This document shows positions 23,506-30,531 of a stretch of DNA of 36,436 bases, one piece after another; the stretch's first letter is position 1, and each line of letters opens with the position of its first letter. Under the pieces are notes generated by a model. The model made no database searches and was not told where the DNA came from. It saw only the letters and a list, made by a program, of their open reading frames with translations. The translations under genes and the position numbers were made by a program. The DNA lies in IMG/VR virus record IMGVR_UViG_3300025000_000266, positions 1 to 36,436 of that record; one strand, written 5' to 3'. Source of the DNA: a virus.

Positions 23506-23573
23506 TCAGCGTACCGATTGCAGCGGTACACTCAATCCATTTATCGGCAGATTTTGCCGGAAGGTGAGGGTGT

Positions 23574-23723
23574 ATGTCCAAATGCAAGCGGTGCAGGGAA
23601 AAGGTCCAGAGCGGCAAGGAGAAGATCCAAGAAGGAATCCGCCAGATACTTCTAGGCGCGCACGAGATGAATGCTGTCGGTACAAAATCAGATCGCCGCA
23701 AAAAGGCTCAAAACAAGGGTTAA
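23574..23723 (+). CDS. Possible 49-aa basic protein with CxxC
   Basis: The frame begins MSKCKRCREKVQSGKEKIQE, continues helical, and ends SDRRKKAQNKG. The ribosome site AGGTGAGG lies 4-10 bases before ATG. The CKRC pair could be half a zinc site. It is the only plausible gene in 23346-24126. Its size keeps confidence modest. Confidence 0.4.
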   Translation: MSKCKRCREKVQSGKEKIQEGIRQILLGAHEMNAVGTKSDRRKKAQNKG

Positions 23724-24126
23724 CGCGGGAGGCGCCGCGCTTAGGGCCCCGTGCGCTTAACTTGAGTGGGGTGCGGGGAGAGGCCCCGCCAATAGATTCA
23801 ATGTCTGGTGGACAGCGTTAGCTGGACATGAACGAAGCCGTTTAAAGGCTGAGTGAAAATTCCTATAGAGCGAAGCGATACGGGATCAATAAGGGGTTAT
23901 GCTTTCTCTGTCGAGCGAATGTTTGCGTCAAAAACTATCTATAAGTGAGATGCGTAAAAATCCGTAAATAGCGGGTAATAGCGGGATAAAGTGGGTAGGA
24001 ATTTCCAGAAAATGCAGGATATTATGGAATCACCAAATTTGCGCACCGTAACAAACGCATCGCGCCATAGCTTCGCATTTCCACATACACATTGAGTTGG
24101 AGCCATTTATGGCTGTAAGTTGCGCG
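23724..24126. other. Non-coding stretch with hairpins and iterons
   Basis: No convincing gene here. It holds a GC-rich part with a perfect hairpin GCGGGG-N5-CCCCGC (23773-23789), a small hairpin AGCC-N7-GGCT (near 23836), then AT-richer DNA with three head-to-tail units near 23967-23997, and a hairpin AGCCA-TTTA-TGGCT near 24103 just past the repressor gene end. A structured RNA, origin or attachment site are all possible; I recognise none of the known RNA families. Confidence 0.5.
23967..23997 (+). repeat. Three short iteron-like units
   Basis: AATAGCGGGT, AATAGCGGGAT and AAAGTGGGTA follow each other without gap. Short G-rich iterons next to the repressor gene may bind a phage regulator or replication protein. 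Confidence 0.45.
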
Positions 24127-24450
24127 TTACTTTTTCTTCGGTGCCGCGGAAAGCGCGGTGATTATGGTGGCCCGGGTGATGTCGTCGTCTAGGGCCCTGC
24201 GGAGGTATTCGATAAGTTCGCCCGGTGTAGGCTCCACAAGGTCAGGGTCGAGAAATAGCGCCGTTTCGCCTACGCCAATCTTCTGCGCTAGCGCCTGCCT
24301 GGTGGCTCCCTGTGGGACGATGCCGCCAGACTCGAAGTGCTGGTACGTGCGCAAGGGAACGCCTATTTTCTCAGCGAAAGCCGCCTGTGTGGCCTTTCCC
24401 CTCAACCGTTTTAGATTATAAGAAAATACTTGTTCAATGGTTTCCAACAT
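24127..24450 (-). CDS. CI-like XRE repressor
   Basis: A 107-aa protein. Residues 10-65 form an XRE helix-turn-helix (YNLKRLRGKATQAAFAEKIG, then PLRTYQHFESGG). There is no LexA/S24 peptidase part, so it is not a classical self-cleaving CI. It is divergent from a Cro-like gene with a shared control gap, the layout of a lysis-lysogeny switch. It probably represses the early plus-strand promoter. The short C-terminal helix may serve dimerisation. Confidence 0.78.
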   Translation of the reverse strand: MLETIEQVFSYNLKRLRGKATQAAFAEKIGVPLRTYQHFESGGIVPQGATRQALAQKIGVGETALFLDPDLVEPTPGELIEYLRRALDDDITRATIITALSAAPKKK

Positions 24451-24489
24451 TTAAATGGTAACCTTTCCGACCGACAAAAAAACGACAGA

Positions 24490-24513
24490 CTTTGGCGGAT
24501 TTGACTACCAAAG
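24490..24513. promoter_or_regulatory. Switch operator with -35 box
   Basis: An inverted repeat CTTTGG (24490-24495) and CCAAAG (24508-24513) frames TTGACT (24501-24506), a near-consensus -35. A -10 is less clear (TTGTAT at 24526 with 19-base spacing). The placement fits a repressor site over the early promoter. Confidence 0.5.
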
Positions 24514-24543
24514 CCGCCAGTTTCGTTGTATTGTGCAATCAGA

Positions 24544-24768
24544 ATGAACGATCAGTACTTACTCAACAGCAGAATGGTCAGGGCGTACCTCGAAGAAGGG
24601 GATAGGAAACACTCCCATCTCGTGAAGGAACTCGGAGTTTCAGACTCTACCGTGTGCAGAATGCTTGGCGGCTATGTGCCACGGAAAGAGGTCATTGAGA
24701 GGCTCGCCCTGCTGATCGGGTGCAAACCGGAAGCGTTGCTCCTACCCAAAACAGCCAAGGCGGGCTGA
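24544..24768 (+). CDS. Cro-like helix-turn-helix protein
   Basis: A 74-aa protein with a compact helix-turn-helix: MVRAYLEEGDRKHSHLVKEL, then GVSDSTVCRMLGGYVPR and a final helix LALLIGCKPEALL. The ATG at 24544 is preferred over 24526; no strong ribosome site is present, so a very short leader is possible. Divergent from the repressor gene, it likely acts as the Cro partner and first early gene. Confidence 0.72.
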   Translation: MNDQYLLNSRMVRAYLEEGDRKHSHLVKELGVSDSTVCRMLGGYVPRKEVIERLALLIGCKPEALLLPKTAKAG

Positions 24769-24779
24769 AAGTTTTAAGC

Positions 24780-24798
24780 GACCGGCCATAACCCGGTC
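24780..24798 (+). other. Hairpin GACCGG-N7-CCGGTC
   Basis: A perfect six-pair stem after the Cro-like gene, 77 bases ahead of the next gene. There is no U-run, so it is not a standard terminator. It could be a pause or antitermination element. Confidence 0.35.
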
Positions 24799-24874
24799 AG
24801 GTGATGCTTACGACACAGTGCGTAATTGCGCAAGCAATTTATGCGATACGGATTTTTACGTCAAAGGAGCCCCT

Positions 24875-25162
24875 ATGACCGCTTCAGCAGAACTCAAAAA
24901 CGCCGTTGCAGGACTTCTCGGGCTTCCCGCTGCCGAGCTCGGGAAAGACATTAAGCCAGACCCACACTTTGAGGCGCTTGATCCGTTTACCGCGCAGGAA
25001 GTGACCGAACGCTTCTTCAACTCTAAGGACGCCTACATTGCCGTTGAGCAGGCAAACCTCGGGCACATGACCAAGGATCAGTTTAAGGAACGTATTGCCG
25101 ATATTTTCGCCACGCTGGCGCTGAACATTCAGGAAGAAAAAACTGAAGAGGAGCACGCATGA
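24875..25162 (+). CDS. Unknown early protein ahead of the nuclease
   Basis: A 95-aa acidic protein, helical at the end (TKDQFKERIADIFATLALNI). I chose the ATG at 24875 because AAAGGAG lies 6 bases ahead. It overlaps the nuclease start by ATGA, so the two are co-translated. Not recognised; perhaps a partner of the nuclease. Confidence 0.65.
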   Translation: MTASAELKNAVAGLLGLPAAELGKDIKPDPHFEALDPFTAQEVTERFFNSKDAYIAVEQANLGHMTKDQFKERIADIFATLALNIQEEKTEEEHA

Positions 25163-25941
25163 GCAACCGAAGAAGGCTCCACCAGTCAGAGGTTCAGGCT
25201 TACCTGAAGTGCGGTCTGATGTGGCAATACCGCTACGTTGACGGTCTGAAAATGCCGCCCAAGGCCGCGCTGACACTCGGCTCTGCGGTGGACGCCGCGG
25301 TAACGAAGAACCTTCAGCAGAAGATTGAAAGCAATCTGGACATGCCAACCGAGGCGGTCCTTGATGCGTTCTCTTCTGACTTCGATACCCGCGCCAAGGA
25401 AACCGAGTGGGATCCAGACGAGGATGCGGGCAAAGAAAAGGACAAGGGCGTGCAGATGGTGAGGGCTCACCACGAACACGCTGCCCCAAAAATTCAGCCC
25501 GAAACGGTGCAGGAAAGTTTCGTTATCGAAACTGATGCGGGCTACGACCTCGGCGGCACGATTGACCTTGTTGAAAAGAGCGGGGTCATCGCTGACACGA
25601 AAACAGCAAAGGCAGCTTACGCAGAGAACGCAATCGAACGCGCCATGCAGCCCGCGCTCTATGACTTCGCTTATGAGGCGCTCCGTGGGAAGCCCGCCGA
25701 AGGGTTCCGCTATGACGTGCTCGTGAAACCCACCGCAAAGAAGCCCGCCGAATACAAGCCCGTGGCTGGAAAAGTAACCGCCGAAGATCGGGAATTCCTC
25801 TTTCTCACTATCAACAACGTCCACAAGGCAATGGAGGCAGGAATTGCGATGCCCGCGCCAGAGGCTCCGGGCGTCTGGTGGTGCAGCCGAGGTTGGTGCG
25901 GGTATGCCGCAATTTGTCCGAAATTTAAGGGAAGGAAGTAA
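25159..25941 (+). CDS. PD-(D/E)XK exonuclease with a four-Cys iron-sulfur pattern
   Basis: A 260-aa protein of the RecB/Cas4-type nuclease group. The catalytic line is GGTIDLVEKSGVIADTKTAK, with D136, D146 and K148, followed by Q164 for the QxxxY motif. One Cys lies early (C18, in YLKCGLMW) and three at the end (C242, C247, C253), the arrangement that binds a 4Fe-4S cluster in Cas4/AddB relatives. Together with the next two genes it forms a recombination module. It likely resects DNA ends. Confidence 0.82.
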   Translation: MSNRRRLHQSEVQAYLKCGLMWQYRYVDGLKMPPKAALTLGSAVDAAVTKNLQQKIESNLDMPTEAVLDAFSSDFDTRAKETEWDPDEDAGKEKDKGVQMVRAHHEHAAPKIQPETVQESFVIETDAGYDLGGTIDLVEKSGVIADTKTAKAAYAENAIERAMQPALYDFAYEALRGKPAEGFRYDVLVKPTAKKPAEYKPVAGKVTAEDREFLFLTINNVHKAMEAGIAMPAPEAPGVWWCSRGWCGYAAICPKFKGRK

Positions 25942-25942
25942 C

Positions 25943-26620
25943 ATGGCTAATGAAGTAATTGAATTGAAGCAGGAGAAAGCGGTTGATCTAGCGGTCAACC
26001 TCACAGATCGGTCTATTCAGGCCATGTCTGAGCAGAGGAACATGCTCAGGCAATTCGTTGCATCACAGCTCAAGCAGGGCCTTGACGGTGATTACGCGAA
26101 GATTCCAGGCACGCAGAAAATGACGCTCCTGAAACCGGGCGCGGAAAAGATGGCTAACATCTTCCAGCTTGGAAGCCGGATTGTCACAGTCGAGCGCGAG
26201 ATTGATCAGGCCAGCCGTTTCGCAATGTTCACCTACACAATCGAGGTTTTCCACATCCCCACGGGCAAGGTGATTGCTCAGTGCCAAGGTTCTGCGAACA
26301 CGCTTGAAAAGAAACAGGGCAACAAGGATTTCGGATTCTTGCTGAACTCGCTCGGCAAGATTGCGCAGAAACGCGCGTTTGTCGGCGCAGTAATCAGCGC
26401 CACTGGCGCATCGGATTTCTTCACTCAAGACATGGAAGACGCGGCACCGGGCAATCACGCCGCTCCAACCACAGTGAGGGCATCAGTCCCGCGCGCAACG
26501 TCTGCCACGAGCCAAGAACAGGGACCACACGTCTGCTGCGGTCGCCCCATGATGGTGTCGAAGTACAACGAAAACGAACTGTACTGCACGACATGCAAGG
26601 CAAAGAAGGCGAGGGCGTAA
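25943..26620 (+). CDS. Putative recombination (annealing-type) protein with C-terminal zinc ribbon
   Basis: A 225-aa protein of a phage family I know by DYAKIPGTQKMTLLKPGAEK and SLGKIAQKRAFVGAVISATG, then ASDFFTQDMED. Its biochemical role is not settled to my knowledge. Position between an exonuclease and SSB suggests a single-strand annealing or mediator role. The C-terminus carries CCGRPM and YCTTC, a zinc ribbon. GGAAGG precedes the ATG. Confidence 0.65.
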   Translation: MANEVIELKQEKAVDLAVNLTDRSIQAMSEQRNMLRQFVASQLKQGLDGDYAKIPGTQKMTLLKPGAEKMANIFQLGSRIVTVEREIDQASRFAMFTYTIEVFHIPTGKVIAQCQGSANTLEKKQGNKDFGFLLNSLGKIAQKRAFVGAVISATGASDFFTQDMEDAAPGNHAAPTTVRASVPRATSATSQEQGPHVCCGRPMMVSKYNENELYCTTCKAKKARA

Positions 26621-26998
26621 GTGGTAAATAAGTTCATCGGCATTGGGCGGCTTACACGAGATCCAGAATTTAAAGAAACCCAAGGGGGAGGGTTATGCAA
26701 TTTTTCAATCGCGATCAACGAACGCTGGAAAGGCAAGAACGGGGAACAGCAGGAACGCGTGGAGTTCGTGAAACTAGTGGCGTTTGGGAAGCTGGCCGAA
26801 CTTTGCTCGCAGTACCTAACGAAGGGCCGACAGGTTTACGTCGAAGGCAAGCTACAAACCCGCTCATGGGAAAAGGACGGCAAGACGAACTATTCCACGG
26901 AAATTGTTGCTTCGACGGTTCAATTCCTTGGGAGCGGTGAACGCCAGGAGCAGGAAGCCCCGGCACAACAGGACACGGACGAAACCATTCCATTCTGA
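26621..26998 (+). CDS. ssb: Single-stranded DNA-binding protein
   Basis: A 125-aa OB-fold SSB: FIGIGRLTRDPEFKET, NFSIAINERW, VEFVKLVAFGKLAELCSQYL and GRQVYVEGKLQTRSW are classic. The acidic tail ends DETIPF, the peptide by which SSB calls other replication proteins. It starts with GTG immediately after the preceding stop. It protects single-stranded DNA in replication and recombination. Confidence 0.93.
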   Translation: MVNKFIGIGRLTRDPEFKETQGGGLCNFSIAINERWKGKNGEQQERVEFVKLVAFGKLAELCSQYLTKGRQVYVEGKLQTRSWEKDGKTNYSTEIVASTVQFLGSGERQEQEAPAQQDTDETIPF

Positions 26999-27005
26999 GG
27001 TTCCC

Positions 27006-27197
27006 ATGCTTACCGGCGATGAGAACGACAGGCATTTAAGGTGCGGGTGTTGCGATGCGTGGCTGCATGAAGGGCGGTGCCCGAAGTGCGAGGGCTGCGA
27101 TGAAGGGTGCAATCAATGCAGTGAGGACCGCGAACCCGCCGCGACTCTTGGCCGCACGGCGGAATCTTTTAACGACGATGGAGATGGATGGAAATGA
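27006..27197 (+). CDS. Cys-rich small protein
   Basis: A 63-aa protein with eight cysteines within residues 13-38 (CGCC, CPKC, CDEGCNQC), most likely a small zinc-binding domain. The rest is acidic and disordered. It overlaps the next gene by 4 bases or more. Function unknown. Confidence 0.6.
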   Translation: MLTGDENDRHLRCGCCDAWLHEGRCPKCEGCDEGCNQCSEDREPAATLGRTAESFNDDGDGWK

Positions 27198-27475
27198 AAC
27201 ACACACATGGAGAGTGGGTATACGACCGCGCCGCCGACAAACGCAGTGATGGGTATATCAGGATGGCTGAATCACCAGAGGGCACGCTGGCAATCTGCAA
27301 AGTTATGAGCAGGCCAGAAAAAGAAGAAAACGCCCGCCTGATAGCAGCTGCGCCAGAGATGCTCGCGTTTCTGAAGTACCTTACGAGGGACTGCGACCAA
27401 TCAAATCCAGACAGCTACGACTGCGACAAGCTGACTGCGCTTACAATAATCGCCAAAGCCGAGGGCAAGTCATGA
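27194..27475 (+). CDS. Phage NARLIAAAPEML-type protein
   Basis: A 93-aa protein with KHTHGEWVYDRAADKR and the widespread block EENARLIAAAPEMLAFLKYL, seen in many phage accessory genes of unknown function. ATG at 27194 taken; 27188 in the same frame is possible. It overlaps the next gene (ATGA). Confidence 0.7.
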   Translation: MKHTHGEWVYDRAADKRSDGYIRMAESPEGTLAICKVMSRPEKEENARLIAAAPEMLAFLKYLTRDCDQSNPDSYDCDKLTALTIIAKAEGKS

Positions 27476-27573
27476 CCGACCTAGAAACCAAGGCCCTGAA
27501 ACTAGCCATCCTGTTCGCGCTTGCAAGCATCGTATTTGCCGCGACATGGGCGACTGCGGAAATGGTGATGTGA
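27472..27573 (+). CDS. 33-aa single-span membrane peptide
   Basis: The frame starts MTDLETKALKLAILFALASI and continues to a stop with one membrane helix (residues 9-26). Start and stop overlap both neighbours (ATGA and TGATG), which argues that it is a real gene despite its size. Confidence 0.5.
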   Translation: MTDLETKALKLAILFALASIVFAATWATAEMVM

Positions 27574-27854
27574 TGAGTAAGGGTAATGAGAGTGCGTTTC
27601 CAGGAGTGGCACAGCAGCGCTACGAAGACCCGGTTCACGGGGTCATCTTCCCCGGTCAATTGGGTGAATTTGGATCAGTTGGCCTAACCAAGCGCGAGTA
27701 TTTTGCAGCGAAGATTCTTCAGGGCTTCGTTTCGGCGGACGACCACCAGCATGTCGCATTCAATTACGGCGAGGACAACTACACCATGGCAAAGGCAGCC
27801 GTTCGGCTTGCCGATGCCCTAATCGAAGAACTCTCGAAGGACGCGGTGAAGTAA
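27573..27854 (+). CDS. Phage GLTKREYFAAKILQG-type protein
   Basis: A 93-aa protein with GLTKREYFAAKILQGFVS and AAVRLADALIEEL, a pair of blocks common in small phage genes. The front SAFPGVAQQRYEDP also fits that family. Function unknown. Coupled to both neighbours by overlapping start and stop codons. Confidence 0.7.
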   Translation: MSKGNESAFPGVAQQRYEDPVHGVIFPGQLGEFGSVGLTKREYFAAKILQGFVSADDHQHVAFNYGEDNYTMAKAAVRLADALIEELSKDAVK

Positions 27855-27976
27855 TGACCCGCACCGAGATCATCGAGGCGGTGCTTAGTCACCTGATCGA
27901 GAACAATCCAGAGATCAACGATTCACTCGCAGTCAGCATAGCTCACGACTGCGCGGAAGTTTGGGGGGGGAGATGA
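27854..27976 (+). CDS. 40-aa helical peptide
   Basis: The frame starts in a TAATG overlap and ends where the next gene begins (ATGA). The protein, MTRTEIIEAVLSHLIENNPE and onward, is mainly helical. Its stop sits beside a run of eight G, a place where frameshift could occur. Tentative but well fitted in the chain. Confidence 0.5.
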   Translation: MTRTEIIEAVLSHLIENNPEINDSLAVSIAHDCAEVWGGR

Positions 27977-28437
27977 CTGACGACGCAAAGAAGCTGCCGC
28001 CAGCAGATACCCCCGAAAAGGATGACGTTGCTTATTGGAAGTTCGGCAATCGTCCAGAGAAGGACAAGGAGAACAAGGACGCCTTTGTGTCTCCGATATT
28101 CGACGCCCACGCTGGCGAACGTATGAGGCTCGTCAGGATGAAGCGCCTTTGGGATCAGGCTGAACTAGGCGAGCAGCTTGGGATCTCACAGACCCAGGTT
28201 TCCAAGATTGAGATGGGCAAACTCAAGCACGTCGAAATCACGATGGAGAAATTCAAGGCAGTGTTCGGTGCTCACCACAAATACATTTTGTATTCGACCT
28301 ACATGGGCGAGTTCAACCCACGAGTCATCCATACAAAATATTGGGAAGCGAGGCTTCAGCTTCGCAGAAAAAACAAGTCCGACAATCCGTACAGAGAGGG
28401 CGCGAAGAAGTACAAACTTGGTAAACGTTTGAGATAA
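27973..28437 (+). CDS. XRE-family regulator
   Basis: A 154-aa protein with a central helix-turn-helix (RMKRLWDQAELGEQLGISQT, then QVSKIEMGKL) and a basic C-terminus. The first 45 residues are polar. As the last gene of its chain, before a 146-base control gap, it may regulate the next group. GGGGGGAG upstream of the ATG is the ribosome site. Confidence 0.75.
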   Translation: MTDDAKKLPPADTPEKDDVAYWKFGNRPEKDKENKDAFVSPIFDAHAGERMRLVRMKRLWDQAELGEQLGISQTQVSKIEMGKLKHVEITMEKFKAVFGAHHKYILYSTYMGEFNPRVIHTKYWEARLQLRRKNKSDNPYREGAKKYKLGKRLR

Positions 28438-28583
28438 TTGGTCAATTAAAATTGGTGCTGTGCACGAGGTCCGATAATAGTTATTATGTGATTCCGACTA
28501 CTTAGCCGCTAACGATTAAGTATTGGTTTAACGCGGTAATTCTTGTCGAAGATTTTGTGCATAGCCCCTGAGTTGGGGGCGAA
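28438..28583 (+). promoter_or_regulatory. Control gap with dyads
   Basis: No gene. It carries CAATT-AA-AATTG (28443-28454), ATAATA-GT-TATTAT (28474-28487) and a hairpin GCCCC-N7-GGGGC (28564-28580) close to the following GTG. These suggest an operator/promoter and an RNA structure hiding the next start. Confidence 0.45.
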
Positions 28584-29201
28584 GTGGGAGCAAGAAGTGG
28601 AAAAAGGTGTGTCGAAAATGACATTAGACATACCAAAATAGTAGGTGACTTTCGGCGCGATGGCAAGCGGCTAACAGGCGCCGATCAAATCATCATTCTG
28701 CCGCGGGGTGAGTTTACCGTTGTCGATGCTGACGATTACGCCATGGTCAGCAAGCACCGGTTTCGGGTGCGCGGCGGATACGCCATCACAACAATTGATG
28801 GGCGCACGGTCGGCCTTCACCGCCTGATTCTTGACGCCAAGCCAGGACAGACCGTTGACCACATCGACGGAAACCCGCTGAACAATCGCCGTTCCAATCT
28901 GCGGTTTTGCACACATACGCAGAACATGCACAACCGCCGCAAGGACAGGGGCGGCAACACGTCCAAATTCAAAGGCGTCCACTTCGCGCCGCATGTCGGC
29001 AAATGGATTGCCAAGATCGGTTACCAGAAAAAACAGCAACACATCGGATGCTTCGACACTGAGGAAGCTGCCGCGCAAGCCTACGACCAGCGTGCGCTCG
29101 ATTTATTTGGAAAGTTCGCAAAGACAAACCTTCCTTGCTGCTTCTGGCAGGGAACGGGCGTGTGCGCTTGCGAGATTTGTCAGCCGGGCGGTGCCGCGTG
29201 A
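28584..29201 (+). CDS. HNH endonuclease with AP2 DNA-binding domain
   Basis: A 205-aa protein. Residues 78-118 form an HNH nuclease (GLHRLILDAKPGQTVDHIDG, then NPLNNRRSNLRFCT) with H93 and N101, and residues 127-182 an AP2-like domain (SKFKGVHFAPHVGKWIAKIG). This is a free-standing homing endonuclease type. The C-terminal extension has five cysteines (C185, C186, C194, C196, C199), less usual. The start is uncertain: GTG at 28584 has only a weak site. It is coupled to the next gene by GTGA. Confidence 0.82.
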   Translation: MGARSGKRCVENDIRHTKIVGDFRRDGKRLTGADQIIILPRGEFTVVDADDYAMVSKHRFRVRGGYAITTIDGRTVGLHRLILDAKPGQTVDHIDGNPLNNRRSNLRFCTHTQNMHNRRKDRGGNTSKFKGVHFAPHVGKWIAKIGYQKKQQHIGCFDTEEAAAQAYDQRALDLFGKFAKTNLPCCFWQGTGVCACEICQPGGAA

Positions 29202-30175
29202 GCATCCTTCGCGTTGTCTCTGTGTCCGGCGGGAAGGACTCCACCGCTCTTTACTGTTGGGCTATCGACCAGTGGGGCAGAGACGGATTTAAGGCCGTGT
29301 TTGCAGACACGGGCCATGAGCACCCGGTTACTTATAATTATCTGCGCAATCTTCCTGATATGGCGGGTGGTCCAGAAATCACATGGGTTAGGGCAGACTT
29401 TTCAGAGAAGTTAAAAAACAAGGGCATCGAGCCGAGCGGAAATCCGTTTTTGGACATGATGCTGTGGAAGGGGCGGGCACCAAGCACGACCGCTCAGTTC
29501 TGCACAGAAAACACCAAACTCGCACCCATGGCTGCGTGGCTTGAAACAGTCCGTGAAGATCGTGGCGACGGGGAGGTAATTCAGTATACCGGGATCAGGG
29601 CGGGTGAGAGCGCAAAGCGTGCGCTAATGCCGCCTCGCGAGTTTGTTGACTACTTTGATTGCTACACCGAGCGCCCGCTGCTTCGCTGGAATGAGGAACA
29701 GGTTTTTGATTACCTGAAATCCAAAGGCGTCCCTCCGAACCCTCTCTATGAGCATGGCTCGGCTCGCGTTGGCTGTTACCCCTGCATTCACTCGCGTAAA
29801 TCCGAACTCGCAAACATGCCCGACTGGGCGTGGGACAAGCTACAAGAGTGGGAGTCTCGCCTTGGCGGTAATTGGTTTTTGCCTGGGATCATCCCCCTCT
29901 CGCCAGAGATTGCCCGCCGAAAATCCGAAATCATGACTGAGCGGGATGCAATGGTTTGCGACGAAGAAAAGGGAAGTTCGGGAAAGCTCAAGTCTGAACT
30001 GGATCGCCCAAGATACGATGAACTCACTGCGGAACTTCTTGGCTTAATAATTCCAAAAATAAAAGACGTTCGAGAATGGTGCCGGACTGCTCGCGGGGGG
30101 CGGCAGTTCGACCTCTTCGGAGAGGACGCAAAAGACATTCCCACCTGCATGAGCACATGGGGGATCTGCGAATGA
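29198..30175 (+). CDS. PAPS-reductase / ATP-pyrophosphatase family protein
   Basis: A 325-aa PP-loop protein. SGGKDS (residues 10-15) binds ATP, FCTENTKLAP (101-110) and GIRAGES (132-138) are family marks, and VGCYPCIHSR provides C193 and C196. Members adenylate or transfer sulfur; phage relatives are named PAPS reductase or DndC-like. No dnd partners are seen here, so phosphorothioation is not shown. GTG start overlaps the HNH stop. Could also be nucleotide or tRNA thiolation. Confidence 0.8.
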   Translation: MSILRVVSVSGGKDSTALYCWAIDQWGRDGFKAVFADTGHEHPVTYNYLRNLPDMAGGPEITWVRADFSEKLKNKGIEPSGNPFLDMMLWKGRAPSTTAQFCTENTKLAPMAAWLETVREDRGDGEVIQYTGIRAGESAKRALMPPREFVDYFDCYTERPLLRWNEEQVFDYLKSKGVPPNPLYEHGSARVGCYPCIHSRKSELANMPDWAWDKLQEWESRLGGNWFLPGIIPLSPEIARRKSEIMTERDAMVCDEEKGSSGKLKSELDRPRYDELTAELLGLIIPKIKDVREWCRTARGGRQFDLFGEDAKDIPTCMSTWGICE

Positions 30176-30450
30176 GCGAGGTTCTTTCCGTGATGGGTTT
30201 GGCTGTTCTCCAGAACGCCAGCTTCACACTTGTATCGCGAGCTAGGAATAGCAGTTCGATTGCCTATCACTCAGTGGCAGCGGTGCTTTCTAACGGCATT
30301 TGGCTGCTGATGTTTCGCAAGCTGTCCATGAACCTGGACCAGTCTTGGGTGCTCGCGGCCTATGTGGGCGGCAGCGTGCTCGGGTCGGTGGGGATGCACT
30401 GGGTGGCAATACACAAGATTGAAAAGAAGAAGCCGCACGACGCGGCTTGA
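30172..30450 (+). CDS. Small membrane protein
   Basis: A 92-aa protein with two or three hydrophobic helices (around residues 3-18, 34-48 and 60-80) and a short Lys/His tail. It starts in an ATGA overlap with the sulfur-family gene. Not recognised. Its stop lies within a hairpin (AGCCGC-N5-GCGGCT, 30431-30447). Confidence 0.6.
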   Translation: MSEVLSVMGLAVLQNASFTLVSRARNSSSIAYHSVAAVLSNGIWLLMFRKLSMNLDQSWVLAAYVGGSVLGSVGMHWVAIHKIEKKKPHDAA

Positions 30451-30507
30451 GTAGTTAAACCTTGCCCACGGTTGGGCAGGATCAGTTCCCCCAGGGATGG
30501 GGTGTTT
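30431..30507 (+). terminator. Three successive hairpins before the replication gene
   Basis: AGCCGC-N5-GCGGCT (30431-30447), TGCCCA-N4-TGGGCA (30463-30478) and CCCCA-GGGA-TGGGG (30489-30502) followed by TGTTTT. The last has a short T-run and could terminate or attenuate transcription entering the O-like gene. Confidence 0.45.
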
Positions 30508-30531
30508 TGCATCGAGAGGGTAGGGGGAAAA

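Noticed and set aside
23489-23821. A 110-codon frame in the non-coding stretch
   Set aside because: It starts within the nested dyad, has no ribosome site and an Arg/Pro-rich random-looking product. The 49-aa frame at 23574 fits better.
25186-26004. A 272-codon minus-strand frame opposite the nuclease
   Set aside because: The plus strand has a clear nuclease with active-site motifs; the minus frame shows no family and no ribosome site.
29198-30175. A complete DNA phosphorothioation (dnd) system
   Set aside because: Only the DndC-like family member is present; no DndA, DndB, DndD or DndE-like genes were seen.
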